In this document: positions 36,643-45,496 of the stretch, piece after piece
How the letters are laid out: every line of letters starts with the position of its first letter
Numbering within the stretch: position 1 is the first letter of the stretch
NCBI GenBank assembly: GCA_002748355.1
Contig: PDSF01000033.1
Span: 60,073-124,072 of the forward strand
Length of the DNA stretch: 64,000 nt
Direction: 5' to 3'
DNA from: Planctomycetota bacterium
GTDB lineage: Bacteria > Planctomycetota > UBA1135 > GCA-002748355
Position numbers and translations under genes: made by a program
The notes under the pieces: model-generated
What the model saw: the letters and a program-made list of their open reading frames with translations, nothing else
What the model was told of the DNA's origin: nothing
Databases searched by the model: none

Positions 36643-37565
36643 CGATAGAGCTTCCTCTGCAAGACGTTATCTCCGAACTGTTCGTGTGGCGCTGGAGCCT
36701 CACTCACCCATACCGGAGCACCGAGCCGCTCATCGAAGAGTGCATCGAGGTCGGAAACGATGCCCTTCTGCTCAGCCAACTCACCATGACTTTGCAAGTT
36801 GCAGGTATAGAACAGACCGGCCCTTTGGGCGATGTACTCGAGATAGCGCGAAACCTGGGCAGCCGTCATCTCCTGCATCGACTGCTGGTTGATCACCAGA
36901 TCCCAATCCTGATCCGCGAGCAGCGAAAAACGCACCTGACCGCCGAGAGCAACATCCCCTTCCCCAAGCTCGGCTAGCTGCCTCTCGCCTTCGAGCAAGT
37001 GGACATGATCAGCCCCGAATTCATTGCTGAGGTAGACTCCCGAAAAGAAGAGAGTTTCCTCCAAATCGCAAATCACGTAGCGCGTCCTCGGCGCAAAGGA
37101 GCAAAGCGCGCGAGCGAGCCCGCCGTAGCCACCACCAAGCTCAAGGACCCGATGAGCGGACTCTCTACGCAAGGCGCCCGCCTCATAGAGATCGACCAAG
37201 ACCCCCATATATCGCAAGAGGTCATGACTGACCCGCCCATGCTCTCCGCTCACGCCAATCCCACGCTCTCCCTCCTCCAAGTAAAAGCCACCCAGCCGAG
37301 CCGCAAAGTGTGCCTGCCCACGTAGTAAAAGCTCGCGAAACCCTGCATCAGCAAAGTAGTAACGCTGGTAGATGTCAGAGGTCAGGTGATAACTGTGAAA
37401 ACGGATACGCCGCAACTCCGGCGCCGGCAGCGCGAAGACGTAAGCGAAATGCGAGACAAAGTCCTGCCAGTATTCAGAGGGCAATTCCGCGCCACCCACT
37501 TGGGCTCGCTGCTCTAAGAGCCGGCGGACAAAGCTGGCGATCGATTCATACTTCGATTCATTCAT
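36633..37565 (-). CDS. Putative sugar O-methyltransferase
   Basis: 310 residues, SAM-dependent. The SAM-binding motif is VLELGGGYGGLARAL, followed by RYVICDLEETLFFSGVYLS and a late DLVINQQSMQEM; this matches the family annotated as putative sugar O-methyltransferase found in polysaccharide loci. It probably methylates a sugar of the exported chain, perhaps as the terminating cap. Located between Wzm and Wzt genes, with 29 bp to the upstream Wzm stop and a 10-bp overlap into wzt. Confidence 0.83.
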   Translation of the reverse strand: MNESKYESIASFVRRLLEQRAQVGGAELPSEYWQDFVSHFAYVFALPAPELRRIRFHSYHLTSDIYQRYYFADAGFRELLLRGQAHFAARLGGFYLEEGERGIGVSGEHGRVSHDLLRYMGVLVDLYEAGALRRESAHRVLELGGGYGGLARALCSFAPRTRYVICDLEETLFFSGVYLSNEFGADHVHLLEGERQLAELGEGDVALGGQVRFSLLADQDWDLVINQQSMQEMTAAQVSRYLEYIAQRAGLFYTCNLQSHGELAEQKGIVSDLDALFDERLGAPVWVSEAPAPHEQFGDNVLQRKLYRCR

Positions 37566-37594
37566 GCGGCGCCTGACAGATTCACAGTCACGAG

Positions 37595-38428
37595 TCAGAG
37601 GACATCAGCGAAGGCCGGACGCGTCTTCGCGAACCAAAGGTAGCCGGCCCAAGCAAAGAAGATCGCGAACACGGTGACCAAACCCAGCAAGAGGAGATCC
37701 GGAGCTTGACCTAGGACTAGGGCCTGCTTGGCCGGCACCACGACACAGGTCAAGGGGTTGAGATAGATCCAGGGCTCGAGCCCTTGCGCTTGCCCGATAT
37801 CCCAGAAGATCGGCGTCAGAAACATCAGCACCAGGGTCAGGGCACGAACGATCTGCGGGATGTCCCGGAGGAAGACACCGAGTGAAGCGAGAAACCAGCT
37901 CGCCCCCAGAGTCAGCAGGAGCAGTGGCAGGAGGATCCCTGGGATCCACAGAGCCGTGAGGGGAAGCCTTCCGAGAAAAACGAGGTCAGCAGCGAGTAAG
38001 AGAATCAAACCGATCACCAGGTTGAGCAGCAGCGCCAACACAACACTCACAGGCAAGACCTCAAGCGGGAATACGACGCGTTTGACGTAACTGGGATTGG
38101 CGAGCACGAGCTGCGGCGCTCGATTTACCGCCTCGGTAAAGAAGGTGTAGACCACAATGCCCAAGAACATCCCGAGCACGAACTCGCTCTGCCCCAAGCC
38201 ATCGCCGGGCCGGCTGAAGACTTTGAGGAAGACGAGGGCATAGACCGCGAGCAGGATCAGCGGCTGGATCACGATCCAAAGGAAGCCGAGCACCGAACCA
38301 CGATAGACCTGCTCGATCTCGCGCCGGGCTAGCTGCAGACAAACGTCACGACGGTTCCAAATCCCACGGAGGATCTTGATCGGATTCCAGGTCACGGCAG
38401 CAGACGCCATCGTCGAAGCAGGGTTCAT
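37595..38428 (-). CDS. wzm: Polysaccharide ABC transporter permease (Wzm-like)
   Basis: 277 residues of the ABC-2 type. An N-terminal amphipathic stretch (RREIEQVYRGSVLGFLWIVIQP, with the conserved R..IEQ.Y..S.LG..W) is followed by six hydrophobic segments (LILLAVYALVFLKVF, FVLGMFLGIVVYTFF, LNLVIGLILLLAADLVF, LLPLLLLTLGASWFLASLGV, LTLVLMFLTPIFW and the last near LLLLGLVTVFAIFFAWAG). It forms the export channel with Wzt. The start codon overlaps the upstream methyltransferase stop by 4 bp. Confidence 0.9.
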   Translation of the reverse strand: MNPASTMASAAVTWNPIKILRGIWNRRDVCLQLARREIEQVYRGSVLGFLWIVIQPLILLAVYALVFLKVFSRPGDGLGQSEFVLGMFLGIVVYTFFTEAVNRAPQLVLANPSYVKRVVFPLEVLPVSVVLALLLNLVIGLILLLAADLVFLGRLPLTALWIPGILLPLLLLTLGASWFLASLGVFLRDIPQIVRALTLVLMFLTPIFWDIGQAQGLEPWIYLNPLTCVVVPAKQALVLGQAPDLLLLGLVTVFAIFFAWAGYLWFAKTRPAFADVL

Positions 38429-40374
38429 AGCTTTGGAAGGAGGCCGAGCCGTTGAGCCAAGCGAACGAGAAGAGTCGCCTCCAATCTGTCCACGCGGGCC
38501 CGCTCATCCTCTGCACGTGCCTGCTCACCCTCTGCACGTGCCTGCTCCTTATCTGCACGTGTTTGTTCCTTATCTGCGCGTGCCTGCTCCTTATCTGCGC
38601 GTGCCTGCTCCTCCTCTGCTCGCACCCGCTCGTCCTCCGCCCATTTCTGCGTACTCCGGAGTTCCTCACGAACAGCAGCAAGCTCCCGCTCCAGGTCCTG
38701 AATATGTCCATGCTTGGCAAAGGGGTTCGGATCGAGCCGCGGGGGCCTTTGCGCGAGTGAATCTGCGTGCAATGACAAACGACTAACAAACTCGCGTTGG
38801 AACTCGCGCCAGGCTCTAGCCGCCTGAGCCTGCAGCTCCGCGCTCGCGTCCTGGGCCAAGCAAGAGAAGTCCATAGGCGCACGGGTCGCGACGACAATGC
38901 TCCGATAGTGCGGCGGCAGGTGCTCGAAGGGGTAAAGCTGCTCATTGAAGAGCTTGTTCACCCCCCGCAGCAACGGCATGTGCTGAGGGTCATCCAGATA
39001 ACAGACGAAGTACGGCAGGAGAAAGCCCAGCCAGTCAGCATTCCCATTGCCCAGGACATGGGTAACGAAGCCTGCAGCCTCGATCTCCTTGAGAAGCCAA
39101 CGCCGCGAGGGCAGCCCAAACTCTTCGTGCTCAGCCAACCAGGGATAATCACGACCCGTCTTGGCCCGATAGCTCGCATTGACCTGAGTATCGACCTCCC
39201 GAGCAGCGAGGTCCTCTTCGCAGGGCCCCGAAACGATGAGGCCAACCCGAGATCGAGCCATCAGCGTCTGGAGAAAGCTCTCTCGGTCTCCCTTTGGGAT
39301 GTGCTCCAAAGTGTCCACCGACACCAGCCAGTCCCAGCGCCGCTCTTCCCTAGCCAAACGCTCGAAGCCTCCGGCCAGGACCCGATCGCCCTGGTCAGCA
39401 GCGAGTAAGGGGTCGAGATAAGAACACTGCCGCCCAGGTACGTATCTCTCGAGCAGCCGCCCCTCCCCAGACCCAACATCGAGCACAGTGGCCTCGGCCT
39501 CCGCAAGTTCACAGAGGATCCTCCCAAGGCTCGCGTAGCGGCTGTGCTGATCGAAGAAGACATCCCCGCCCTCTTCGGCCGGATCCTGGGGACTGGCCAA
39601 GGGCCGCCGCGCCGCCCAGACCTGGGCCGAGCCGTGATGAGAGGGAATCCCAAACTCGGGCACCGCCTCCTTATGAAGCCTTGGCGGCTGCATGCCGGCA
39701 GCAGCCAGATGCCGCCGAATCTGAGCCTCGACTCCCTCTGGCATAGTGAGGCTCGCTCCTGGAGCGCCATTGCAGGGGAGATCTCCAGGACCCTCCTCGT
39801 TTTCGGTCTTTTGCCGGAAACGATCGGCACCCTCCCCTGGCTCCGGCTCTCGCATCTCTGCTGGCAAGGCGAAGATGAGGACAGCCCCTGGTCGCAAGAG
39901 CCCAACGGCCTGGTTGAATGCCGACTGACGCGGCGGGGCGAATTGCTCGAGAACATCGTCGACGATCAGGAAATCGAGTGAGCCCGGTTTGGCCTGCTCC
40001 AGCTCCCGGTTCAGCAAACCGGGCACCGACTCTGGGAGAGGGGGGCTGTTCGAAAAATCCATCCGGGCAGCCAGCCCATCGACATGAGGGCCCGGCTCAC
40101 TGAGCCCATGACCCTTCATCGGCCACCCCACCGGGAAATCGACGATCGCCATGCTCCGCCCAAAGAGGGCTAGCGAAAGCGCGTGGACAAGGCTGCGCAC
40201 CCTGAGCGAGGCACCGCATTGGCCGCATGAGGGCTGATCCTCGCCGCGCTCCAGCCCAGAAAGCGCTGAGCCGCTTGCTTCACCGCAGACATTGCAGCGA
40301 AACTCGTGGCGAGGGTTCGAAGCAACAGGCAATTCGCTGGGCTCTCCCCCAATTTGTGCGTCTGCCTCCGTCAT
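38425..40374 (-). CDS. Zinc-ribbon, degenerate plus active methyltransferase domains and C-terminal coiled coil
   Basis: 649 residues. The N-terminus has a zinc ribbon (Cys27, Cys30, Cys50, Cys53: CNVCG and CGQCG). Residues 60-255 look like a methyltransferase that has lost its glycine-rich motif I but keeps FLIVDDVLEQFAPPRQ and LLRPGAVLIFALP. A second, intact class I domain starts near 295 (VLDVGSGEGRLL, 297-308; SVDTLEHIPKGDRESF). After about 560 a coiled coil is built from 7-residue repeats (EQARADK, EQTRADK, EQARAEG). First gene of the wzm/wzt operon. A coiled-coil methyltransferase in such loci can set chain length by capping, as in WbdD; that role here is inference. Confidence 0.82.
   Translation of the reverse strand: MTEADAQIGGEPSELPVASNPRHEFRCNVCGEASGSALSGLERGEDQPSCGQCGASLRVRSLVHALSLALFGRSMAIVDFPVGWPMKGHGLSEPGPHVDGLAARMDFSNSPPLPESVPGLLNRELEQAKPGSLDFLIVDDVLEQFAPPRQSAFNQAVGLLRPGAVLIFALPAEMREPEPGEGADRFRQKTENEEGPGDLPCNGAPGASLTMPEGVEAQIRRHLAAAGMQPPRLHKEAVPEFGIPSHHGSAQVWAARRPLASPQDPAEEGGDVFFDQHSRYASLGRILCELAEAEATVLDVGSGEGRLLERYVPGRQCSYLDPLLAADQGDRVLAGGFERLAREERRWDWLVSVDTLEHIPKGDRESFLQTLMARSRVGLIVSGPCEEDLAAREVDTQVNASYRAKTGRDYPWLAEHEEFGLPSRRWLLKEIEAAGFVTHVLGNGNADWLGFLLPYFVCYLDDPQHMPLLRGVNKLFNEQLYPFEHLPPHYRSIVVATRAPMDFSCLAQDASAELQAQAARAWREFQREFVSRLSLHADSLAQRPPRLDPNPFAKHGHIQDLERELAAVREELRSTQKWAEDERVRAEEEQARADKEQARADKEQTRADKEQARAEGEQARAEDERARVDRLEATLLVRLAQRLGLLPKL
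38500..38625. repeat. 21-bp tandem repeat within the coiled-coil coding region
   Basis: About six units of 21 bp, typified by ctgctccttatctgcgcgtgc, run from 38500 to 38625 with few mismatches. Units at 38542, 38563 and 38584 are nearly identical. On the coding strand each encodes one heptad (EQARADK-like), so copy changes lengthen or shorten the coiled coil without a frameshift. Confidence 0.85.
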
Positions 40375-40479
40375 CTGCGAGAGACTAGCGAGGGCCCAGC
40401 GGCTGATCTATCTAGCCCTGCAAGAAGGCACAAAAACACTCACGGGGCCGAATCCGGCGCACTATCCTCTGCCAGCCAA

Positions 40480-43251
40480 ATGCCCCAGGATCGCCAAAAA
40501 GAACTTGAGCGGGAAGTCGCGGACTTGCGCCAGAAGGTCGAGGAGCAAAGGCTCCGAATCCGGCGTTTCGACGAACAACTCCGGATCAAAGAAGAGACCC
40601 TCCGCTGGATCTTTTCCTCGCGCGTCTATCGCTTCTCACAGGGCATCTGCAAAGGGATCGACAAGATCTTGCTGCCCCTACAGCGACTCCGCCGCACAAA
40701 GAGCTCGCCTCCGACATCGCAGCAGCAAGCGGAGCTTTGCACGAATGGCGAAGAGCACGACGCAGATGACGAGCCATTAGACCGGCCTCTGCAGAGAACC
40801 CTGCCCCCGGCCGCGTCCTTCGACGTGATCCGCTTGCCGATCATCGATTGGGACTTTCGCTTCCAGCGCCCGCAGCAGCTGATGCGCGAACTCGCACGTG
40901 AAGGACACCGCACCTTTTACGTGCGCAATCGTTTCCACGAGGCCCATTCGGATATCGAGATAGGCGAGATCGCCGAAGGTATCGCCGAACTCACTCTCCC
41001 TGGGCCAGCGCAGCTCTCGGTCTACACCGAACAAATCGACGACGATCTCCTCGAACTCTTCTTCCGAGCCTTCGACCGACTACGCCGTAGCGAGGCGATC
41101 CACCAGGCGGCGGTCATCGTCGACCTGCCTTTCTGGGAGCCACTCGCGCAAGAGCTCCGCCGCCGCTTCGGCTGGAAGCTCATTTACGACTGCATGGACG
41201 AGCACGCCGGTTTTTCGACCAATACCAAGCAGATGCTCGCCCACGAGGAGTCACTGCTGAGCAGCAGCGATCTAGTCCTGACCACGGCTAAGGTGCTGAC
41301 GGAGAGGGCACGCAAACACAACGACTCCGTATCAGTCATCCCCAACGCCGGCGAATACGACCACTTCGCGACCGGCGAGCCCCACGAGTTCTACAAGCAG
41401 CTCAGCAGCTCGGTCATCGGCTACTACGGGGCGATCGCGGACTGGTTTGACGATGCGATGATCGCCAACGCTGCCCGCTTGCGCCCCGATTGGGACTTTG
41501 TCCTCATCGGCAGCACCGGCACCCACGACGTCTCCTCACTCGAAGGACTGGCCAACGTCCATCTGCTCGGTGAGAAACCCTACGACGAGCTTCCTCGCTG
41601 GGTGCACGGCTTCGACATTGCCTGCATCCCCTTCAAAGACAACGAACTCACCCGCGCAACCAACCCGGTCAAGTTCTTCGAATACATGAGCGCCGGTAAG
41701 CCGGTGGTCTCCACCCCACTCTGCGAGCTGGAGCCATACGAAGGAAGCTATTACCCAGCATCCGACGGCAAGAGTTTCGTAGAGGCCGCCGAGCGGGCCT
41801 TGGCCGAAAGCGCTGATCCACAATCCCACTCGCAACTCCTCGCTCTTCGTCGCCAGATCGGACGCGAGAACACCTGGAAAGCGCGCGGCCTCGCCCTGCA
41901 CGCGGCCATCTGCGGCCTCTATCCCAAGGCCGCGATCATTATCATCAGCTATCACAACCTTGAGATCCTCCAGCAGTGCCTTGAGAGCGTCTGGAGCAAC
42001 ACCCATTATCCCGACTTCGAAGTCATCGTCGTCGATAATGCCTCGGGCGAAGAGGTAACGAGCTGGCTGCGAAGCGAGGCCAAACGCGAACCCCGCCTGC
42101 GCGTCCAGTTCAACCAAGACAACCGGGGATTTGCTGCGGCCAATAACCAAGGCATCGAGCTAGCTAGCGACGCCGAGTATTTCATCCTCCTCAACAACGA
42201 CACCATCGTGCCTCAGGGGTGGCTCAGCCGGCTGCTGCGCTACCTGGACAACCCCACGATCGGCCTGGTCGGCCCAGTAACCAGCTGGGCTGGCAACGAA
42301 GCCAGGATCCCGGTGCCCTACGAGGACCCGAGCGGCATCGAAGACTTTGCCTACAAGCACTGTGCTCAACACTCGGACGAGCACTTTGACATCCGAGTCC
42401 TGGCGATGTTCTGCGTGGCGATGCGGCGCGGCCTCATCGACGCAATCGGCCTCCTCGACGAGCGCTACGGCGTTGGCATGTTCGAGGACGACGACTTCAG
42501 CATGCGGGTCCGCGATGCCGGCTATCGGTGCATCTGCGCCGAAGACTGCTTCGTCCATCACTGGGGCGAAAAGAGTTTTAAGAAGCTCGAGCGCCCGGAG
42601 TACTACTCCATCTTCGAATCCAACAAGGCCAAGTTCGAAGATAAGTGGGGCGAAGAATGGCGGGCACACGTCGCCCGCGACTGGAATGCAGACAGCGCCA
42701 CACCAGCCCACTACGCGCAGTTCACCAGAGACCTATGGGTCTGGAGCTGCCCCCTCTGCAACGCGAAGCACCACTCGCTGCTAGAGGAAGACACAAAGCT
42801 CGACTGCCATAACTGCGGCGCGACCCCAGAGACCCGCGCTGCAGCCGTAGAAATCGCACGCGTCATCAAGGGCCGCCCAGTCCCGATGGAGCATGCTCTT
42901 CGGAAGCAGGGTGAGGAGGATGCAGCCCCCCGCCTCTACATCGAAGGACTCAGCACCCCGCAACTCACCGCCATCTGCTGCAGCAGCGGCGAGCAAGCCG
43001 ACGCTGTTCTCCTCAGCGACCACAAAGGACAGGTGCTGCAGAATCCCGAGCTCATCGAAAAAGCTCTGGCCCGAATGGCCCCAAAGGGGGTTTTCGCCCT
43101 GGCATCCCCAGCCGGCGACTCGCACCAGCCCGAGCTGCTCGCAAGGATCGCCGCCCACCAGCTCGACATCATCGAGAAGGCCAAGCCTGCCTTTCTCCGT
43201 TTCGGCATCAAAGAAAAGCATGCTGCGGCAACCCTTCTTGCTCGCGGCTGA
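40480..43251 (+). CDS. Two-headed glycosyltransferase (GT-B plus GT2) with C-terminal zinc ribbon
   Basis: 923 residues from the ATG at 40480; the open frame reaches 40306 but would overlap the divergent gene. A coiled coil (QKELEREVADLRQKVEEQRLRIRRF) comes first. A GT-B domain at about 110-470 has FQRPQQLMRELAREGH, YDCMDEHAGF, SVIPNAGEYDHF and NPVKFFEYMSAGKPVVSTPL. A GT2 domain at about 485-740 has IIIISYHNLEILQQCLESVW, VVDNASGEE, NNDTIVPQGWL and MFEDDDFSMRVRDAGY. The last 170 residues begin with a zinc ribbon (CPLCN..CHNCGA) and a methyltransferase-like remnant resembling the N-terminus of the divergent methyltransferase. It likely builds the exported polysaccharide. Confidence 0.87.
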   Translation: MPQDRQKELEREVADLRQKVEEQRLRIRRFDEQLRIKEETLRWIFSSRVYRFSQGICKGIDKILLPLQRLRRTKSSPPTSQQQAELCTNGEEHDADDEPLDRPLQRTLPPAASFDVIRLPIIDWDFRFQRPQQLMRELAREGHRTFYVRNRFHEAHSDIEIGEIAEGIAELTLPGPAQLSVYTEQIDDDLLELFFRAFDRLRRSEAIHQAAVIVDLPFWEPLAQELRRRFGWKLIYDCMDEHAGFSTNTKQMLAHEESLLSSSDLVLTTAKVLTERARKHNDSVSVIPNAGEYDHFATGEPHEFYKQLSSSVIGYYGAIADWFDDAMIANAARLRPDWDFVLIGSTGTHDVSSLEGLANVHLLGEKPYDELPRWVHGFDIACIPFKDNELTRATNPVKFFEYMSAGKPVVSTPLCELEPYEGSYYPASDGKSFVEAAERALAESADPQSHSQLLALRRQIGRENTWKARGLALHAAICGLYPKAAIIIISYHNLEILQQCLESVWSNTHYPDFEVIVVDNASGEEVTSWLRSEAKREPRLRVQFNQDNRGFAAANNQGIELASDAEYFILLNNDTIVPQGWLSRLLRYLDNPTIGLVGPVTSWAGNEARIPVPYEDPSGIEDFAYKHCAQHSDEHFDIRVLAMFCVAMRRGLIDAIGLLDERYGVGMFEDDDFSMRVRDAGYRCICAEDCFVHHWGEKSFKKLERPEYYSIFESNKAKFEDKWGEEWRAHVARDWNADSATPAHYAQFTRDLWVWSCPLCNAKHHSLLEEDTKLDCHNCGATPETRAAAVEIARVIKGRPVPMEHALRKQGEEDAAPRLYIEGLSTPQLTAICCSSGEQADAVLLSDHKGQVLQNPELIEKALARMAPKGVFALASPAGDSHQPELLARIAAHQLDIIEKAKPAFLRFGIKEKHAAATLLARG

Positions 43252-43385
43252 GAGATCACGGCGGCGACGGGCCCAAGCTCAGACCAGATCGCAGCCGGGC
43301 ATGGCCCCTTCCCTGATACACCTGGAGCAACAGGAGCCTCTGCCCGGTTCTGGCAGCGGCTGGCAGTGCTGATTAGCTTCTGGGC

Positions 43386-44504
43386 ATGTCGCACCCAGTT
43401 GCAGCTATCTTCACTCTCCCGATTCTCGTCACCCTCTTCGGCGGCTGCGCTTCGCCTGGCGACAGCAGCCCTGACAGGGCGGCCTCGGCGCCAAGGCCAC
43501 GGCAGTATCTGTGCTACCGCAGCCCGCAGCCGCTGAACATCGACGGCAAGCTCGACGAGCAAGCATGGAAGCAGGCCCCTTGGACCGAGGACTTCCTCGA
43601 TATCCAAGGTGAGCACATGCCAAGGCCCCGGCATCGCACCCGCACGAAGATGCTCTGGGACGACAAGTATCTCTACTTCGGCGCCTGGCTCGACGAGCCG
43701 CATCTCTGGGCGACACTGACCAAGCGTGACTCAGTGATTTTTCACGACAACGATTTCGAGGTCTTCATCGACCCCGACGGCGACAGCCACCAATACATGG
43801 AGCTTGAGATCAACGCCCTCGGCACCGAGTGGGACCTGTTCCTGATCAAGCCATATCGCGACGGGGGACCGGCACTGCACGACTGGGACATGCAAGGGCT
43901 ACGCTCAGCGGTCGCCCTCTTCGGCACGCTCAACGACTCCTCGGACAGCGACAGGGGCTGGAGCGTCGAGATCGCGATCCCGTGGAAAACGATGAAGGAG
44001 GCCGCCGGCTGCGCAACGCCTCCGCGAGACGGAGACCAGTGGCGGATCAACTTCTCCCGGGTGCAGTGGCGGCTCGACAAAAAAGACGGCAGCTACGTCA
44101 AAGCCAAAAACCCCAAGACCGGCAAGATCTGGCCCGAGGACAACTGGGTCTGGTCGCCGCAGGGGGTCATCAACATGCACGAGCCCGAACACTGGGGCTA
44201 TGTCCAGTTCAGCACAGGAGAAGTGCAAGAAGCCGGCGCCGCCTTGCGGCCTCTGTCCCAGGAGCCCGCGCGACAAGCCCTGCGCTGGATCTATCACGCG
44301 CAGCGGCGCTACCGCCAGGAGCATAAGCGCTACGCCAAGACCCTCGCAGACCTTCAGCTTGAGCCCAAGCAGCTGCGCCTGCTCCTTCGGCTCGGCACCT
44401 CGATGCAAGCGAACTCGCGCCAGTGGCTCGCGGAGACACCGGAGCCCCAAATCAGCATCGACCACGAAGGGAGGATCCTCCCCAGGGCAAGGAGGGAGCG
44501 TTGA
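43386..44504 (+). CDS. Lipoprotein with CBM9-like carbohydrate-binding domain
   Basis: 372 residues. The signal peptide ends in a lipobox FGGC near residue 21. Residues about 45-270 show the CBM9-like pattern: LNIDGKLDEQAWKQAPWTEDF, TKMLWDDKYLYFGAWLDEPHLWA, DNDFEVFIDPDGD, YMELEINALGT, WSVEIAIPWKTM and NFSRVQWR. The C-terminal 90 residues are helical and basic. It would sit on the membrane and bind glycan. The TGA stop overlaps the ATG of the GH130 gene (TGATG), so the two are co-translated and probably handle the same substrate. Confidence 0.82.
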   Translation: MSHPVAAIFTLPILVTLFGGCASPGDSSPDRAASAPRPRQYLCYRSPQPLNIDGKLDEQAWKQAPWTEDFLDIQGEHMPRPRHRTRTKMLWDDKYLYFGAWLDEPHLWATLTKRDSVIFHDNDFEVFIDPDGDSHQYMELEINALGTEWDLFLIKPYRDGGPALHDWDMQGLRSAVALFGTLNDSSDSDRGWSVEIAIPWKTMKEAAGCATPPRDGDQWRINFSRVQWRLDKKDGSYVKAKNPKTGKIWPEDNWVWSPQGVINMHEPEHWGYVQFSTGEVQEAGAALRPLSQEPARQALRWIYHAQRRYRQEHKRYAKTLADLQLEPKQLRLLLRLGTSMQANSRQWLAETPEPQISIDHEGRILPRARRER

Positions 44505-45454
44505 TGCGGCGGCATTCCGGCGCTCCGATTCTGACCCGCTCTGACATCCCCGAGATCGCAGGTCTCCGGGGCGACATGAGTTCGGTCTTCAACCCAGGAG
44601 CGATTCGCTGCGGCGACGAGTACCGCCTGCTTCTGCGGGTGCAAGCACGCTCGCGCGAGTCGCATCTACTCTGGGCCAGCAGCAGAGACGGGCGCTCTTT
44701 CAGCGTGGAGCCGCGCCTGATGACCATTGCTGGCATCGAGCACGTGGGCGAACGCATCTACCACGTGTACGACCCGAGGCTCACCCAAATCGAAGACACC
44801 CTCTACTGCTGCTTCGCCGCCGACATCGACGGCGGCTGCCGAGTCGGTATCGCCCGGGTCAAGGAGGACTGGGGCCTCGAACTGCTGAGCTACGACCAGA
44901 GCGAAGACTCACGAAACGCAGTGCTTTTCCCGCGCAAGATCGGCGGGAGCTTCCTCCGCCTCGATCGCCCCAATCGCCAACAACACGCCGGGGGCCCCAG
45001 CTCAGGTTCCGTCATCGAAATCTCGCGAAGCAAGGACCTCCAGCACTGGGAGCGGCTGGGCCCGGTTGCCTCAGGTCGCCCCCATTTCTGGGACGAACTC
45101 ATCGGCGCAGGCCCACCAGCGATCGAGTGTGACGAAGGCTGGCTGCAGGTTTATCACGGCGTTGCGACGCACTTCGCCAGCAGCAACATCTACCAGGCGG
45201 GAGTGCTACTTCTCGACAAAGAGGATCCGCGCAAGGTCCTGCGCCGTTCACGCGGCAACATTCTGGAGCCACGAGAGATCTGGGAACTCACTGGGCAAGT
45301 ACCAGGCGTGGTCTTCCCCAGCGGCCTGGTCCGAGGTCAGGGTGACGAGCTGCTGCTGTACTATGGCGCGGCGGATTCTTGCGTCGGGCTAGCAACGACG
45401 ACGGTGGCGGAGCTGCTCTTGGCATGCGATGACGACGCGCATGCCCTCACATAA
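44504..45454 (+). CDS. GH130-family glycoside phosphorylase (beta-mannoside type)
   Basis: 316 residues from the ATG at 44504, with an aaggaggg SD; the frame opens earlier at 44423 inside the previous gene. Five-bladed propeller motifs of GH130: LTRSDIP, SVFNPGAIRCGDEYRLLLRVQ, HVYDPRLTQIEDTLYCCFA, DSRNAVLFPRKIGG, GAGPPAIECDEGWLQVYHGV and VVFPSGLVRGQGDELLLYYGAAD. Family members phosphorolyse beta-mannosides to mannose-1-phosphate. No signal peptide is seen, so it probably acts in the cytoplasm on imported oligosaccharide while the coupled CBM9 protein binds outside. Confidence 0.85.
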   Translation: MRRHSGAPILTRSDIPEIAGLRGDMSSVFNPGAIRCGDEYRLLLRVQARSRESHLLWASSRDGRSFSVEPRLMTIAGIEHVGERIYHVYDPRLTQIEDTLYCCFAADIDGGCRVGIARVKEDWGLELLSYDQSEDSRNAVLFPRKIGGSFLRLDRPNRQQHAGGPSSGSVIEISRSKDLQHWERLGPVASGRPHFWDELIGAGPPAIECDEGWLQVYHGVATHFASSNIYQAGVLLLDKEDPRKVLRRSRGNILEPREIWELTGQVPGVVFPSGLVRGQGDELLLYYGAADSCVGLATTTVAELLLACDDDAHALT

Positions 45455-45496
45455 GTGACCGTTGACGTCGGCCTGCGGCACGAGCGTAACGCCCTC

